A stretch of 64,000 nt of DNA from Parabacteroides hominis (GTDB lineage Bacteria; Bacteroidota; Bacteroidia; Bacteroidales; Tannerellaceae), in assembly GCF_014287585.1 (NCBI RefSeq), contig NZ_JACOOJ010000004.1, positions 124,001-188,000 of the forward strand. Direction: 5' to 3'. Shown here one piece after another: positions 17,333 through 25,756 of the stretch. Both the position numbers and the translations under genes were made by a program. The notes below the pieces were generated by a model. That model made no database searches and had not been told where the DNA came from. It saw nothing but the letters and a program-made list of their open reading frames with translations. Position 1 is the first letter of the stretch. The number at the start of each line of letters is the position of its first letter.

Positions 17333-19285
17333 TTACACTTTTCTCATTAATGAATATACTGCTGCCGTGAAACTTTCATCTGTCATGTCTTGGGCATTTC
17401 GGATACGATAGACTATCTTCTCCAAAAGAACGCTACTCTCATAATCATCAAATGGTGCGAAGAAGTCTTCTTCAATCTGATTTTCATTAATTTCAAAGAA
17501 TCCGGCACCAATAACCAATCCTATTTTGCCATAATCTCCATAAAAATATTCTTGTAGCAGTGGAATGATTTTATTTTGAAATGTACTTTTTAGATCATTT
17601 AGGGTACTAATATTTAAAAAATAGCTATGCCCTATCATATGGTCTTTGTCCAACAACTTTTCGATTCGCTTGTTAATAATTTCAAGAAGGAGGGATAAGT
17701 CTATTCCATTTATTATTCCATCTTTGGCCTTACCATCAGTTCTTATTAAACTATAGCAGGGAGGCATTTCAATAAAACTGAATCTTCGTCTGAGAGCAGT
17801 ATCCAAAGCCTCTACACTTCTGTCGGCAGTATTCATAGTCCCCAAAATATACACATTAGGGGGAACGCCAAAAGAATCCTTACTATATGGTAATCGTACT
17901 TGAATCGCCTCTGCATTTCCCAAACGCTTATCTTCCTCTATTAAAGTAATCAACTCTCCAAAAATTTGAGAAACATTACCGCGGTTAATTTCGTCAATAA
18001 TCAGCACAAATGACTCTCCATCTTTATCTTTATAATCTTCTCTCGAAAGGGCTTGAACGACTTCTTTTTTTTCCTCCCAAGTATATTTTCTTATACTCTT
18101 ATTCGGCTCTACAGAATCAGAGATGTTATTTCTTATGGCATTCAGTACGGCCCAGTTAGCCGTAGAGTTACTGCCTCCAATAATTGATCTGAACTGTTGA
18201 TCTATATTATGAACTTCCGATAAATCGCTAAAAGCGGCATGAAGTTTTGAAAGTCTTTGTTTTGTAACCGGATAAATATTGTCTTTGCCCGGATGTTTAA
18301 TCAGAATACTCCCTTGTTGGGAAATTCCATCAACAATAACCCTCCCTCCATTTTTAGTAGCTAATTCTACTTGTTGTTCTGATGTAAGTTTCTCTTCTAT
18401 TCTTTGAACAAAATCATCAAAAGCAAGTGAGAAATCAAGCACATTCTCAGTGATTTCGGACTCCTTTTCTTTCGCCAATGCAAAAGCCGCTTCAATGCAC
18501 AATTTCCTGAAAATACCCTCTTCTATTCGATAAATGATAGGGTCTCCCTCTTTTTCCGGTTCAACAGGCTTAATTCCTTCGACAAAATCCTCGTATGTCA
18601 TGCTTTGATGGAATGTTGTAAAAACAATCCTCCCTTCTTTGACTTTTTGCTCAAAGCGTTCTTTTACATCTTGTCGACTTAAACCTGTTAAATCTTCTCC
18701 ACAAAGTTCTAATGCTTTATTTATAGTATTATATGTTTTTCCTGTACCCGGAGGACCGAAAAGTATTTGATTTAACTCATTAGCCATTTTTGATTCCTTT
18801 TTATATGTTCTGATAAGACTATCGATTTTTTGAATGGTGTCTAAATGTTGAATTTTATACACGGTAGTTTGTAAACCTTCATCATTTCTCAATTCAGGTT
18901 CTATAATTTTCCAAACTACTCGTCTAAAATGAGGAAAGTTCTCGGAACTATTATATCCATAATCACCCACAATTTCTCCTATGCCTAAGATTTTTGCTCC
19001 GTTTTGGGCTAAAACAATATCGCCATCTTTAATATCCTTCAAAAAACTGAATATTTCTCCTGCTTTTCGGCTTGCTACATTTTTCTTATCGGGATAATAG
19101 CCCTCATCATGAAACAATCGGATTATATCTTTTTTACTTTGAATGCCGCTTTCTAATAAATCTCCTATCTCCGGCCATCCAATCGATACATACTGATTAT
19201 TCTTCATTATTTCCCAGTAATTATTATAACCATCACTGGTGCCAATACGCCAATAATTTCGAGATTGTCCTATTTGTTTGTCCAT
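17333..19285 (-). CDS. mcrB: McrB-like GTPase with N-terminal EVE-like domain
   Basis: A 650-residue protein. Residues about 10-130 look like an EVE/PUA-fold domain that flips modified bases (NYWRIGTS at the start, ASRKAGEIFSFL, GDIVLAQNGAKILGIGEIVG). The AAA+ motor follows: Walker A GPPGTGKT (177-184), Walker B FVLIIDEINRGN and the McrB signature MNTADRS before ALRRRF. McrB rings hydrolyse GTP and power DNA translocation for McrC cleavage. The start ATG overlaps the end of a 36-codon leader frame by 16 bases, so coupling is likely. The gene pair forms a modification-dependent restriction system; substrate inferred from the EVE-like domain only. Confidence 0.88.
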   Translation of the reverse strand: MDKQIGQSRNYWRIGTSDGYNNYWEIMKNNQYVSIGWPEIGDLLESGIQSKKDIIRLFHDEGYYPDKKNVASRKAGEIFSFLKDIKDGDIVLAQNGAKILGIGEIVGDYGYNSSENFPHFRRVVWKIIEPELRNDEGLQTTVYKIQHLDTIQKIDSLIRTYKKESKMANELNQILFGPPGTGKTYNTINKALELCGEDLTGLSRQDVKERFEQKVKEGRIVFTTFHQSMTYEDFVEGIKPVEPEKEGDPIIYRIEEGIFRKLCIEAAFALAKEKESEITENVLDFSLAFDDFVQRIEEKLTSEQQVELATKNGGRVIVDGISQQGSILIKHPGKDNIYPVTKQRLSKLHAAFSDLSEVHNIDQQFRSIIGGSNSTANWAVLNAIRNNISDSVEPNKSIRKYTWEEKKEVVQALSREDYKDKDGESFVLIIDEINRGNVSQIFGELITLIEEDKRLGNAEAIQVRLPYSKDSFGVPPNVYILGTMNTADRSVEALDTALRRRFSFIEMPPCYSLIRTDGKAKDGIINGIDLSLLLEIINKRIEKLLDKDHMIGHSYFLNISTLNDLKSTFQNKIIPLLQEYFYGDYGKIGLVIGAGFFEINENQIEEDFFAPFDDYESSVLLEKIVYRIRNAQDMTDESFTAAVYSLMRKV

Positions 19286-19380
19286 CGTGTTGAAGGTCTA
19301 AGTTCTATGCCATCTCGATTAATTCGTGAAATAGCCTGAAGTATGTGCTCTTTCGTAATACCTTTGGGATCAAATGTCAT
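19270..19380 (-). CDS. 36-residue leader frame before mcrB, McrA-head-like
   Basis: The frame runs ATG (19380) to TAG (19270), beginning MTFDPKGITKEHILQAI and continuing with INRDGIEL and RPSTRW. This is the pattern of the first helix-turn part of ScoMcrA-like N-terminal head domains (I-T-x-E-H-[IV]-L-x-A-I ... G ... STR[WY]), but it stops where the rest of that domain would follow. It overlaps the mcrB start in another frame, and a TAnnTTTG promoter box lies 29 bp upstream, so it is the first frame on the transcript. It may be a coupling leader or a frameshifted leftover of a longer McrB. Family from memory. Confidence 0.5.
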   Translation of the reverse strand: MTFDPKGITKEHILQAISRINRDGIELRPSTRWTNK

Positions 19381-19408
19381 ATTTATTTGCGTTATTATAT
19401 TTGAACAT

Positions 19409-19416
19409 CAAAGATA
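19409..19416 (-). promoter_or_regulatory. -7 box of the mcrBC transcript
   Basis: Minus-strand TATCTTTG matches TAnnTTTG and lies 29 bp before the ATG of the leader frame. No clear -33 TTTG at ideal spacing. Confidence 0.45.
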
Positions 19417-20157
19417 AGGAATATATAGCAGACAGCCTTCAATTATATCTTAAAACCTTTGCTTTTGCCCTCTTCCTGTTTGATACTGGGTCTTTTATGG
19501 TAGTTGGTCGCCTGCTCACTTCCTCATCTTGTGCCTAAACCAGTCGAGTATCTTTCGCCTCAAAGTGTTGTTTGTGTTCCGGTGAAGAGCATTTAGCCGA
19601 TTCGTCCGTCAAGGTTTTACGAGGTAATAACGGCCTCTAAGCCTAATGACTGCCTTCTGTGTTTATAATTTATTCATATGTAATATGTTATCGTTATATT
19701 TGCTCGTTATTATTATTGTTTGATAATGTGTGAATATAGTGATAATAATATATCACAAATGAAAGCTGAAGAAAATTTAATTTCAAAACCTATATAGATA
19801 TTTTGATCTTCGAAATTTATTTCGTTACTTTGTGTCATAGGTGTGATAGCTTTTATTACTGAATTTTGTTTTCGTAGTTACAAATGTAAGTAATTTAGTT
19901 ATTGCACCTATTTTTTTATCAAATCTCATCGGGCGGGAAACGCCCTACAGTAATCAGCCATACCGACGGGTCGGTGGAAATGAGCAATGCAAACATAGTG
20001 ACTTGATTGCATATCGTCCATCGAAAACAGACATACTTTCCATGTCGGTCACCCTCTATCCACGAACTGCTCTATATATTAGGAACTCCACCAGTAAATG
20101 CAACAAAAAAATAGGAGAGTTGAAATGGTAGACGTTTAAATAAAGAGATAAATTGAA
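19417..20157. other. Noncoding stretch upstream of mcrBC
   Basis: About 740 bp with no supported gene on either strand. Short inverted repeats are present (GGGCG-ggaaa-CGCCC near 19930 and ACCGACGGGTCGGT near 19960). Frames with stops around 19450-19640 look like decayed coding DNA that I cannot assign. This may be an island boundary. Confidence 0.4.
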
Positions 20158-20424
20158 ATGAAAAAATATCAGAGGTTTGTGAACAATATGAAAAACAAGA
20201 ATGTTTATTTGAGGTACATAAAGAATGTAAATTCAAATAATCTAAAAAACATGAAAAGTATGATATCGTACACAGACGCTGAAAACGGGAAAGTTGCTTT
20301 GATGCAGGAGATATTGGGTGTTAAAGACATACAAGATATTGACTTGCTCTACGAATTGCACCAGGAGTTTATGGATGCACAAAAGAATGCAGGAAATAGT
20401 GAAGAGCAGAATGAACTTTCATGA
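20158..20424 (+). CDS. Small hypothetical protein
   Basis: An 88-residue frame starting MKKYQRFVNNM, with an acidic helical C-terminal half (VALMQEILGVKDIQDIDLLYEL). A second Met (residue 11) is an alternative start. No recognised motif, signal peptide or membrane span. A strong terminator directly after the stop supports it as a real gene. It lies between the defence island and the tRNA array. Function unknown. Confidence 0.45.
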   Translation: MKKYQRFVNNMKNKNVYLRYIKNVNSNNLKNMKSMISYTDAENGKVALMQEILGVKDIQDIDLLYELHQEFMDAQKNAGNSEEQNELS

Positions 20425-20440
20425 TTCTTCAAAAACAAAA

Positions 20441-20477
20441 AAAGAGAATGCTAACTTGATAGCATTCTCTTTTTTTT
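20441..20477. terminator. Bidirectional rho-independent terminator
   Basis: Perfect 13-bp stem AAAGAGAATGCTA / TAGCATTCTCTTT with a 6-nt loop, flanked by A-run and T-run. It ends the small gene on the plus strand and, read in reverse, the tRNA array. Confidence 0.8.
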
Positions 20478-20478
20478 G

Positions 20479-20552
20479 TGACCGCGACAGGATTCAAACC
20501 TGTAACCGGCTGATCCGTAGTCAGCTACTCTATTCAGTTGAGCTACGCGGCC
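20479..20552 (-). tRNA. tRNA-Arg(ACG), copy 3 of a tandem array
   Basis: The minus strand folds as a 74-nt cloverleaf. Acceptor GGCCGCG pairs with CGCGGUC, the anticodon stem is GCUGA/UCAGC and its loop is CUACGGA, giving anticodon ACG. The T-loop is GGUUUGAAUCC-like. 3' CCA is not encoded. Sequence identical to the other two copies. Confidence 0.95.
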
Positions 20553-20588
20553 AATCTTTATATTTTCGTTTAAACTTTATCTGAGTGG

Positions 20589-20662
20589 TGACCGCGACAG
20601 GATTCAAACCTGTAACCGGCTGATCCGTAGTCAGCTACTCTATTCAGTTGAGCTACGCGGCC
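20589..20662 (-). tRNA. tRNA-Arg(ACG), copy 2 of a tandem array
   Basis: Identical 74-nt cloverleaf with anticodon ACG, exactly 110 bp from its neighbours, with similar but not identical spacers. Confidence 0.95.
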
Positions 20663-20698
20663 AATCTTCATTTTTGTTTAAACTTCATCTTGAAATGG

Positions 20699-20772
20699 TG
20701 ACCGCGACAGGATTCAAACCTGTAACCGGCTGATCCGTAGTCAGCTACTCTATTCAGTTGAGCTACGCGGCC
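20699..20772 (-). tRNA. tRNA-Arg(ACG), copy 1 (promoter-proximal)
   Basis: Identical 74-nt cloverleaf with anticodon ACG. It is nearest the array promoter at 20794-20823, so all three are likely one transcript. Confidence 0.95.
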
Positions 20773-20793
20773 ATTATTTCGTGATTGCGAGTG

Positions 20794-20823
20794 CAAAGGT
20801 AGCACTTTCTTTAATATCTGCAA
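20794..20823 (-). promoter_or_regulatory. Promoter of the tRNA-Arg array
   Basis: Minus-strand TACCTTTG (20794-20801) with TTG 19 nt upstream (20821-20823) fits the Bacteroidetes sigma-70 consensus, 21 bp before the first tRNA. Confidence 0.65.
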
Positions 20824-20846
20824 GTCTTTTCTATATCTTTTTTTTA

Positions 20847-23162
20847 CTAATCGAGCATCTTCGGGTTAAATATCAGATAACCAATATTCAAGCCGAAGTT
20901 AAAATTTTTTGCCGGATAGCTGTATCCGTTTGCATACAGGCTGATACTGGCGAAGGGTAGTTGCAAAACAATGGCTGCTTCTCCCATATACTTAAAAGAA
21001 TGAAGGAATTTCCCGTAATAGGGGATTGCCGTGTATGTGTCGTTATTCCATATTTCTTCTTTCTTTATCTCGTATAACGGCGCGAAGCCGTACATGTCGA
21101 GGCGGAAGTGCAGCAGTTTGCTGAATTTCCAGATCGGCGACAATCCGAATGCCACATACTGGTTGGCACGGAACGCTTCGTTGAAGACAATCTGGCTATG
21201 CGGCGTCGGCGTGAAGGCGGGCGCTTGCAAAACGGAAGCCGTGTAGTTGTTCATCAGGTTCTTGCTGGAGAGCACGAGTTCACTCATAAAGCCGAGATTG
21301 AAATGCGAACTGATCGTCTTGTACTGTTCCCATTCGCCTTTCATTTGCAGCCAGCTATGGACTTTCCGGTCGAATGAACCCATATCCGTAATGGGGGACG
21401 GTATATACTTTTCAGTGCCGGTTACATATTGCGCCACTAAGAATTGTTTTCGCCCGGAGATCGGATATTGTTTATAGTCCAACGAGTTACGTTCGATACT
21501 GAGAGAGCCGGCAAACAGATCATACCAGCTGTGATCGGTGGTCGCGTTCGGGAAGGTCATGTTGGAGGTCTGGAAATAGTAATCATTCAGCCGACCGTAA
21601 GCAAAACCGATCTCGGCTTTGGCACGGTTCAGGAACGGAAATCCTAACTTGACCTTCGTGTACAATTCTTTCTGGTGGATGAAAGCCGGCAGCACGTCTT
21701 CGTAGAACAAAGACTGGCTTTCGGAGTATTTCTTGTCCGAGAATACGCCTTGCCAATTCAGATAGGTCGGTATTCTCGTCTTCAAATAGATACGGCCGTT
21801 CAGCATCACGCCGCTGAAAGAGTTGCCAACCTGGAAATTGGCGTTCACATCGGCAGCATACCGTCTCAAATACTGGTATCCCAGTCCCAGGAACAGCTGG
21901 TTGGCCTGATAGGAAGAAATGTTGCCTCCGAATCCGACTGTGATCTCTTCCTTCATCTTGACATCGAGATACAGGTCGAACTTCTTTTCCTTCCGGTTAT
22001 AAACGGCGTGGGGCAATATCTCTTTGATTTTGGAATAGGTCAGCATCTTGAAATAGGCACGCTTGAACTCTTCCATCGAGAACTCATGGTTGATGTCGCG
22101 ATGTAGCTGGGATTCAATGTATTTCTTCTGCGATTCATTCACGCCTGTCACATATATATTTTGGAAAATCAGCGGAGGGAGGCCTTGCTTATAAGCCTCG
22201 CGGCGTTTGTTGACTTCGCTTAGTTCCACACGCCGGGGGACGCGTGCTTTGATGGAGTCGATCATTGCCATCGTCCGCTTGTAGCCGATATCCATCAAAT
22301 CCCGTGCTTTTTGAAAATCGAGCAGGGAGACGGTGGGGAAGCTGAATTTGATCATCATGCCTTCGTCTTCCGGAACGTCATATTCCGTCTTCTGCATGAT
22401 CATCGTTTCAAGCTGGTTATAAGGATTGGACGAAGGTTTGTTGTTGCCGCCTGCCACTGTCGAACCGAAGATGAAGTCCGGGTGGAAAGCCTCTTTCATC
22501 GGGCCGACCGGGAAGTTGTCGTAGATGCCGCCGTCGAAAATGGGGACACTGTCTTTCCAGATCGGCTGGAAAAAGAAGGGGAATGTCATCGATGCACGGA
22601 CGGCGTCTCCGAGGTCTCCGTTTTTGAAGATAATGGCTTTCTTGCTGTAGATGTCCGAGGCCACGCAGCGGAACGGGACGAAGAGGTTGTCGAAATTCCA
22701 GCCGGCTTTTGCCGTAGCCTGCGAAAACAGGGCCATAAACGCCTGGTTCATCTGGATCGGATTGATCAGGCTTTGTGGGAAGAAACTGGCTTTCACCTGC
22801 AACGAGTCGGTCATGTCGATGGAGAAATGGCCAAATTCCGGTGTCGGGTCGGGGCGTTTGAAATAATATTTGTATTCGTTTTCCACCGTTCCGGTTTGCC
22901 AGTAGCTGAACTCTTCGGAGAGCATCAGTTCAACCATTTCTTCAGGCGTATATCCCATTGCATAGAGGCTGCCGACAATCGCGCCGGCAGATGTTCCTGT
23001 TATGTAATCAATTGGTATTCCGTTTTCTTCCAGTGCTTTGATTACTCCGATATGGGCAGCTCCTTTCGCGCCGCCGCCACTCAGAACCAATCCCACTTTC
23101 TGGGCATATCCTATTTGTAAAGCCGCAAACAACAGGGCTGTCAGTACAGCTATTCTTTTCAT
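20847..23162 (-). CDS. Patatin-like phospholipase with POTRA and outer-membrane beta-barrel (PlpD-like)
   Basis: From the Met at 23162 it encodes 771 residues with a signal peptide (MKRIAVLTALLFAAL...YAQ). The patatin domain follows: GGGAKGAAHIG oxyanion loop, GTSAGA with the Ser nucleophile, and FDGGIYDNFPV with the Asp of the dyad. Residues about 330-405 look like a POTRA domain (IYVTGVNESQKKYIE). The last 370 are a Bam/Tam-type barrel rich in alternating aromatic strands, ending in an aromatic-containing strand. This is the type Vd autotransporter plan: a lipase exported or held at the surface by its own barrel. Start chosen at Met 11 because the signal peptide begins there. Confidence 0.9.
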   Translation of the reverse strand: MKRIAVLTALLFAALQIGYAQKVGLVLSGGGAKGAAHIGVIKALEENGIPIDYITGTSAGAIVGSLYAMGYTPEEMVELMLSEEFSYWQTGTVENEYKYYFKRPDPTPEFGHFSIDMTDSLQVKASFFPQSLINPIQMNQAFMALFSQATAKAGWNFDNLFVPFRCVASDIYSKKAIIFKNGDLGDAVRASMTFPFFFQPIWKDSVPIFDGGIYDNFPVGPMKEAFHPDFIFGSTVAGGNNKPSSNPYNQLETMIMQKTEYDVPEDEGMMIKFSFPTVSLLDFQKARDLMDIGYKRTMAMIDSIKARVPRRVELSEVNKRREAYKQGLPPLIFQNIYVTGVNESQKKYIESQLHRDINHEFSMEEFKRAYFKMLTYSKIKEILPHAVYNRKEKKFDLYLDVKMKEEITVGFGGNISSYQANQLFLGLGYQYLRRYAADVNANFQVGNSFSGVMLNGRIYLKTRIPTYLNWQGVFSDKKYSESQSLFYEDVLPAFIHQKELYTKVKLGFPFLNRAKAEIGFAYGRLNDYYFQTSNMTFPNATTDHSWYDLFAGSLSIERNSLDYKQYPISGRKQFLVAQYVTGTEKYIPSPITDMGSFDRKVHSWLQMKGEWEQYKTISSHFNLGFMSELVLSSKNLMNNYTASVLQAPAFTPTPHSQIVFNEAFRANQYVAFGLSPIWKFSKLLHFRLDMYGFAPLYEIKKEEIWNNDTYTAIPYYGKFLHSFKYMGEAAIVLQLPFASISLYANGYSYPAKNFNFGLNIGYLIFNPKMLD

Positions 23163-23306
23163 ACTTGTATCTTCTCTGCTTAATGAATTCAAATGTAGTC
23201 GTTATTTCCCAGACTACAAGAGTTTGAGATATATAAAATACAACATAAAATTGGTCCGTTTTGTTAATCCTGCGAAGAAACTTGGTTCCGGCTGCTGGCC
23301 GAAATA

Positions 23307-23369
23307 AAAAGGGTGTCAAACATCCCATTCCCATGTCAAGTGCGGGAATGGGAAGTTTGACACCCTTTT
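23307..23369 (-). terminator. Terminator after htpG
   Basis: A long hairpin: AAAGGGTGTCAAAC and CCCATTCCC pair with GGGAATGGG and GTTTGACACCCTTT. Read on the minus strand it is followed by TTTTTATTT, 22 bp beyond the htpG stop. Confidence 0.8.
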
Positions 23370-23391
23370 GCTATTCTCTTCCGGCTCCGGT

Positions 23392-25443
23392 TTAACCGAT
23401 CATCTGAACGCTACGTTTGATGAACCGGCTCAATGCTTCACCTTTCAACATGCCGTTTGCCAACAGGGCAAGGTCGATCAATTGGCTGACCAGTTTGTTT
23501 TCACCGGCATATTCGGACAGGATGTTGTTGCGTTGTTCTGCCAGTTCGTCGATCTTTTTGTTTGTATTCGTCATGTCTTCCTTTTCTTCAGAAGTGATTT
23601 CTTCTTCTTTCTTCTTACTCTGGGCTTCGCGCAGGTCGGACTGACGTGCTTTCCAGCCTTTCAGGTCGGCAAGGATCGGGTTCAGTTTCTCGGCACAAGC
23701 CGCTTCTTCTTCAGTCAGGATTTTCTTAACCAGTTCGTGGTCTGTGTTCAGTACCAGGTTGTAGCTGTCCGGCAATTCTCCGTAGAACGACATACCGGGC
23801 TGCATGGCAGACATTTCACGCATACGGCGCATATACTCGCTCTGTGTCAGCATGACCGGGTTGGAGCTTTCGCCCAACGCTTCGAATGTGACAATAAAGT
23901 CCGTCTTCTCGATCTTCGGCAGCTGGCTTTTGAACATTTCCTGCAGGGCGTTCTTTTCGTCCTCATTCAGCGTCACCTTGCTGACATCGTCCTTACGGAT
24001 CAGATTGTCGATCGTGTCACTGTCCACACGGACAAAACGTGTCTTTTCGAACTTCTGTTCCATCTGGCTAATGGCATGGACATCCAGCTGGCCGTCCATG
24101 ATCAGCACGCTGTAGGCTTTGTCTTTTGCAGCCTGGATATAGCTGTACTGGTCATTGGCATTCGTTGTGTACAGGTAGATCAGGTTGCCTTCCTTGTCTG
24201 TCTGGTTGGCTTCCGTCAGCGCTTTGTATTCTTCGAATGTATAATATTTGCCGTCTACATCCTTCAATAGGGCGAATTTGGCTGCGCGATCGTAGAATTT
24301 TTCTTCGCTCAACATTCCGTACTGGATGAAGAGTTTCAGGCTGTCCCATTTTTCTTCGAATTGCGGACGGTCGTTCTTGAACATTTCTTCCAAGCGATCT
24401 GCCACCTTTTTCATAATGTGGTTGGAGATTTTTTTCACATTCTGGTCGCTCTGCAGGTAAGAACGGGACACGTTCAGCGGGATATCCGGGGAATCGAGCA
24501 CACCGTGCAGCAGTGTCAGGAATTCAGGAACGATGCCTTCAACCGAATCGGTCACAAACACCTGGTTGCTATATAACTGGATTTTGTTGCGATGCAGGTC
24601 GATGTTGCTCTTGATACGCGGGAAATACAGGATACCGGTCAGATGGAACGGATAATCCACATTCAGGTGAATCCAGAACAATGGTTCGTCGGACATCGGA
24701 TACAGGTCCTGATAGAATTTCTTATAGTCTTCATCCGTCATATCCGTCGGCTTGCGAACCCATGCCGGCTGGATATCGTTGATGATATTGTCTTCGTCGG
24801 TATCGACATATTTTCCGTCTTTCCATTCCTGCTTCTTTCCGAATGCGATGGGAACCGGCAGGTAACGGCAGTATTTGGTCAACAGGCTGTTGATCTTGTC
24901 TTTGTTCAGGAAATCTTTGTTCTCGTCGTCGATATACAGGATGATATCTGTTCCGCGATCTTCTTTTTCCGTCTCTTCCAATGTATATTCGGGTGTACCG
25001 TCGCAGCTCCATTTCATAGGAACGGCTCCTTCTTTATACGATTTGGTGACAATTTCCACTTTCTTGGAAACCATGAAAGAAGAATAGAAACCAAGTCCGA
25101 AGTGACCGATGATAGCGGCTGCGTCGTTCTTGTATTTTTCAACGAACTCTTCAGCACCGGAGAAGGCGATCTGGTTGATATATTTGTCGATCTCTTCGGC
25201 TGTCATACCGATACCGCGGTCGGAGATTTTGATCGTATCGCTATCGAAACTGACATGTACAGTCAGGTCTCCCAGTTCTCCTTTGAACTCGCCGACAGAA
25301 GCCAGTGTTTTCAATTTCTGCGTTGCATCAACTGCGTTAGATACTAATTCACGAAGAAAAATTTCGTGATCACTATACAAAAACTTTTTGATGATAGGGA
25401 AGATGTTCTCACTCGTAACACCGATGTTTCCTTGTTTTGCCAT
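23392..25443 (-). CDS. htpG: Molecular chaperone HtpG (Hsp90)
   Basis: A 683-residue Hsp90. The N-terminal GHKL ATPase shows LRELVSNAVDA (N box), ISDRGIGMT (DxGxG) and IGHFGLGFYSSF (G-x-G-x-G lid). The middle domain contains the catalytic Arg region in LNVSRSYLQSD, and the C-terminal dimerisation domain follows. It is longer than E. coli HtpG (about 624), as usual in Bacteroidetes. It is cytosolic and folds or protects client proteins under stress. It stands alone between its own terminator and a 300-bp intergenic stretch. No missing residues noticed. Confidence 0.97.
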   Translation of the reverse strand: MAKQGNIGVTSENIFPIIKKFLYSDHEIFLRELVSNAVDATQKLKTLASVGEFKGELGDLTVHVSFDSDTIKISDRGIGMTAEEIDKYINQIAFSGAEEFVEKYKNDAAAIIGHFGLGFYSSFMVSKKVEIVTKSYKEGAVPMKWSCDGTPEYTLEETEKEDRGTDIILYIDDENKDFLNKDKINSLLTKYCRYLPVPIAFGKKQEWKDGKYVDTDEDNIINDIQPAWVRKPTDMTDEDYKKFYQDLYPMSDEPLFWIHLNVDYPFHLTGILYFPRIKSNIDLHRNKIQLYSNQVFVTDSVEGIVPEFLTLLHGVLDSPDIPLNVSRSYLQSDQNVKKISNHIMKKVADRLEEMFKNDRPQFEEKWDSLKLFIQYGMLSEEKFYDRAAKFALLKDVDGKYYTFEEYKALTEANQTDKEGNLIYLYTTNANDQYSYIQAAKDKAYSVLIMDGQLDVHAISQMEQKFEKTRFVRVDSDTIDNLIRKDDVSKVTLNEDEKNALQEMFKSQLPKIEKTDFIVTFEALGESSNPVMLTQSEYMRRMREMSAMQPGMSFYGELPDSYNLVLNTDHELVKKILTEEEAACAEKLNPILADLKGWKARQSDLREAQSKKKEEEITSEEKEDMTNTNKKIDELAEQRNNILSEYAGENKLVSQLIDLALLANGMLKGEALSRFIKRSVQMIG

Positions 25444-25756
25444 AATCCGATATAAAATATTTTGATGTTATACTTATTGTTTCCTATAACTATAATTATT
25501 CACGCAATGTTTAATTACAAAAACAATGCCAAACGAACAAAATGACATTTTGACTGACAAGTTATCAGGGTGGAGAGGGAAGGAATGTATATAAAAAATT
25601 AAAGGCTGTCTCACGACAACCCCTAACCAACTTTGTTAACCTTAAATCTAATACTATTATGAAAAAACCACATTGCAAATGTACGGATATTTCTGTAATT
25701 GTCAATAGATAAAGTATTAAATTTTGTTCATTTGATTGTAATAAAATCTAATATCT
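25444..25756. other. Intergenic stretch between htpG and the symporter
   Basis: About 310 bp upstream of htpG. It contains CTAACCAACTTTGTTAACC and an 18-codon frame at 25659-25712 (MKKPHCKCTDISVIVNR), which looks like the leader and start of a SusC-type gene cut short. No clear promoter box for htpG was found. Confidence 0.4.

Noticed and set aside
20318..20584. 88-codon frame running into tRNA-Arg
   Set aside because: Overlaps a terminator and a tRNA gene; shadow.
22311..23120. 269-codon plus-strand frame inside the patatin-barrel gene
   Set aside because: Antisense shadow of a well-supported coding region.
23368..24270. 300-codon plus-strand frame inside htpG
   Set aside because: Antisense to htpG; the Phe/Gln/Val-rich product is typical of a complement-strand shadow.
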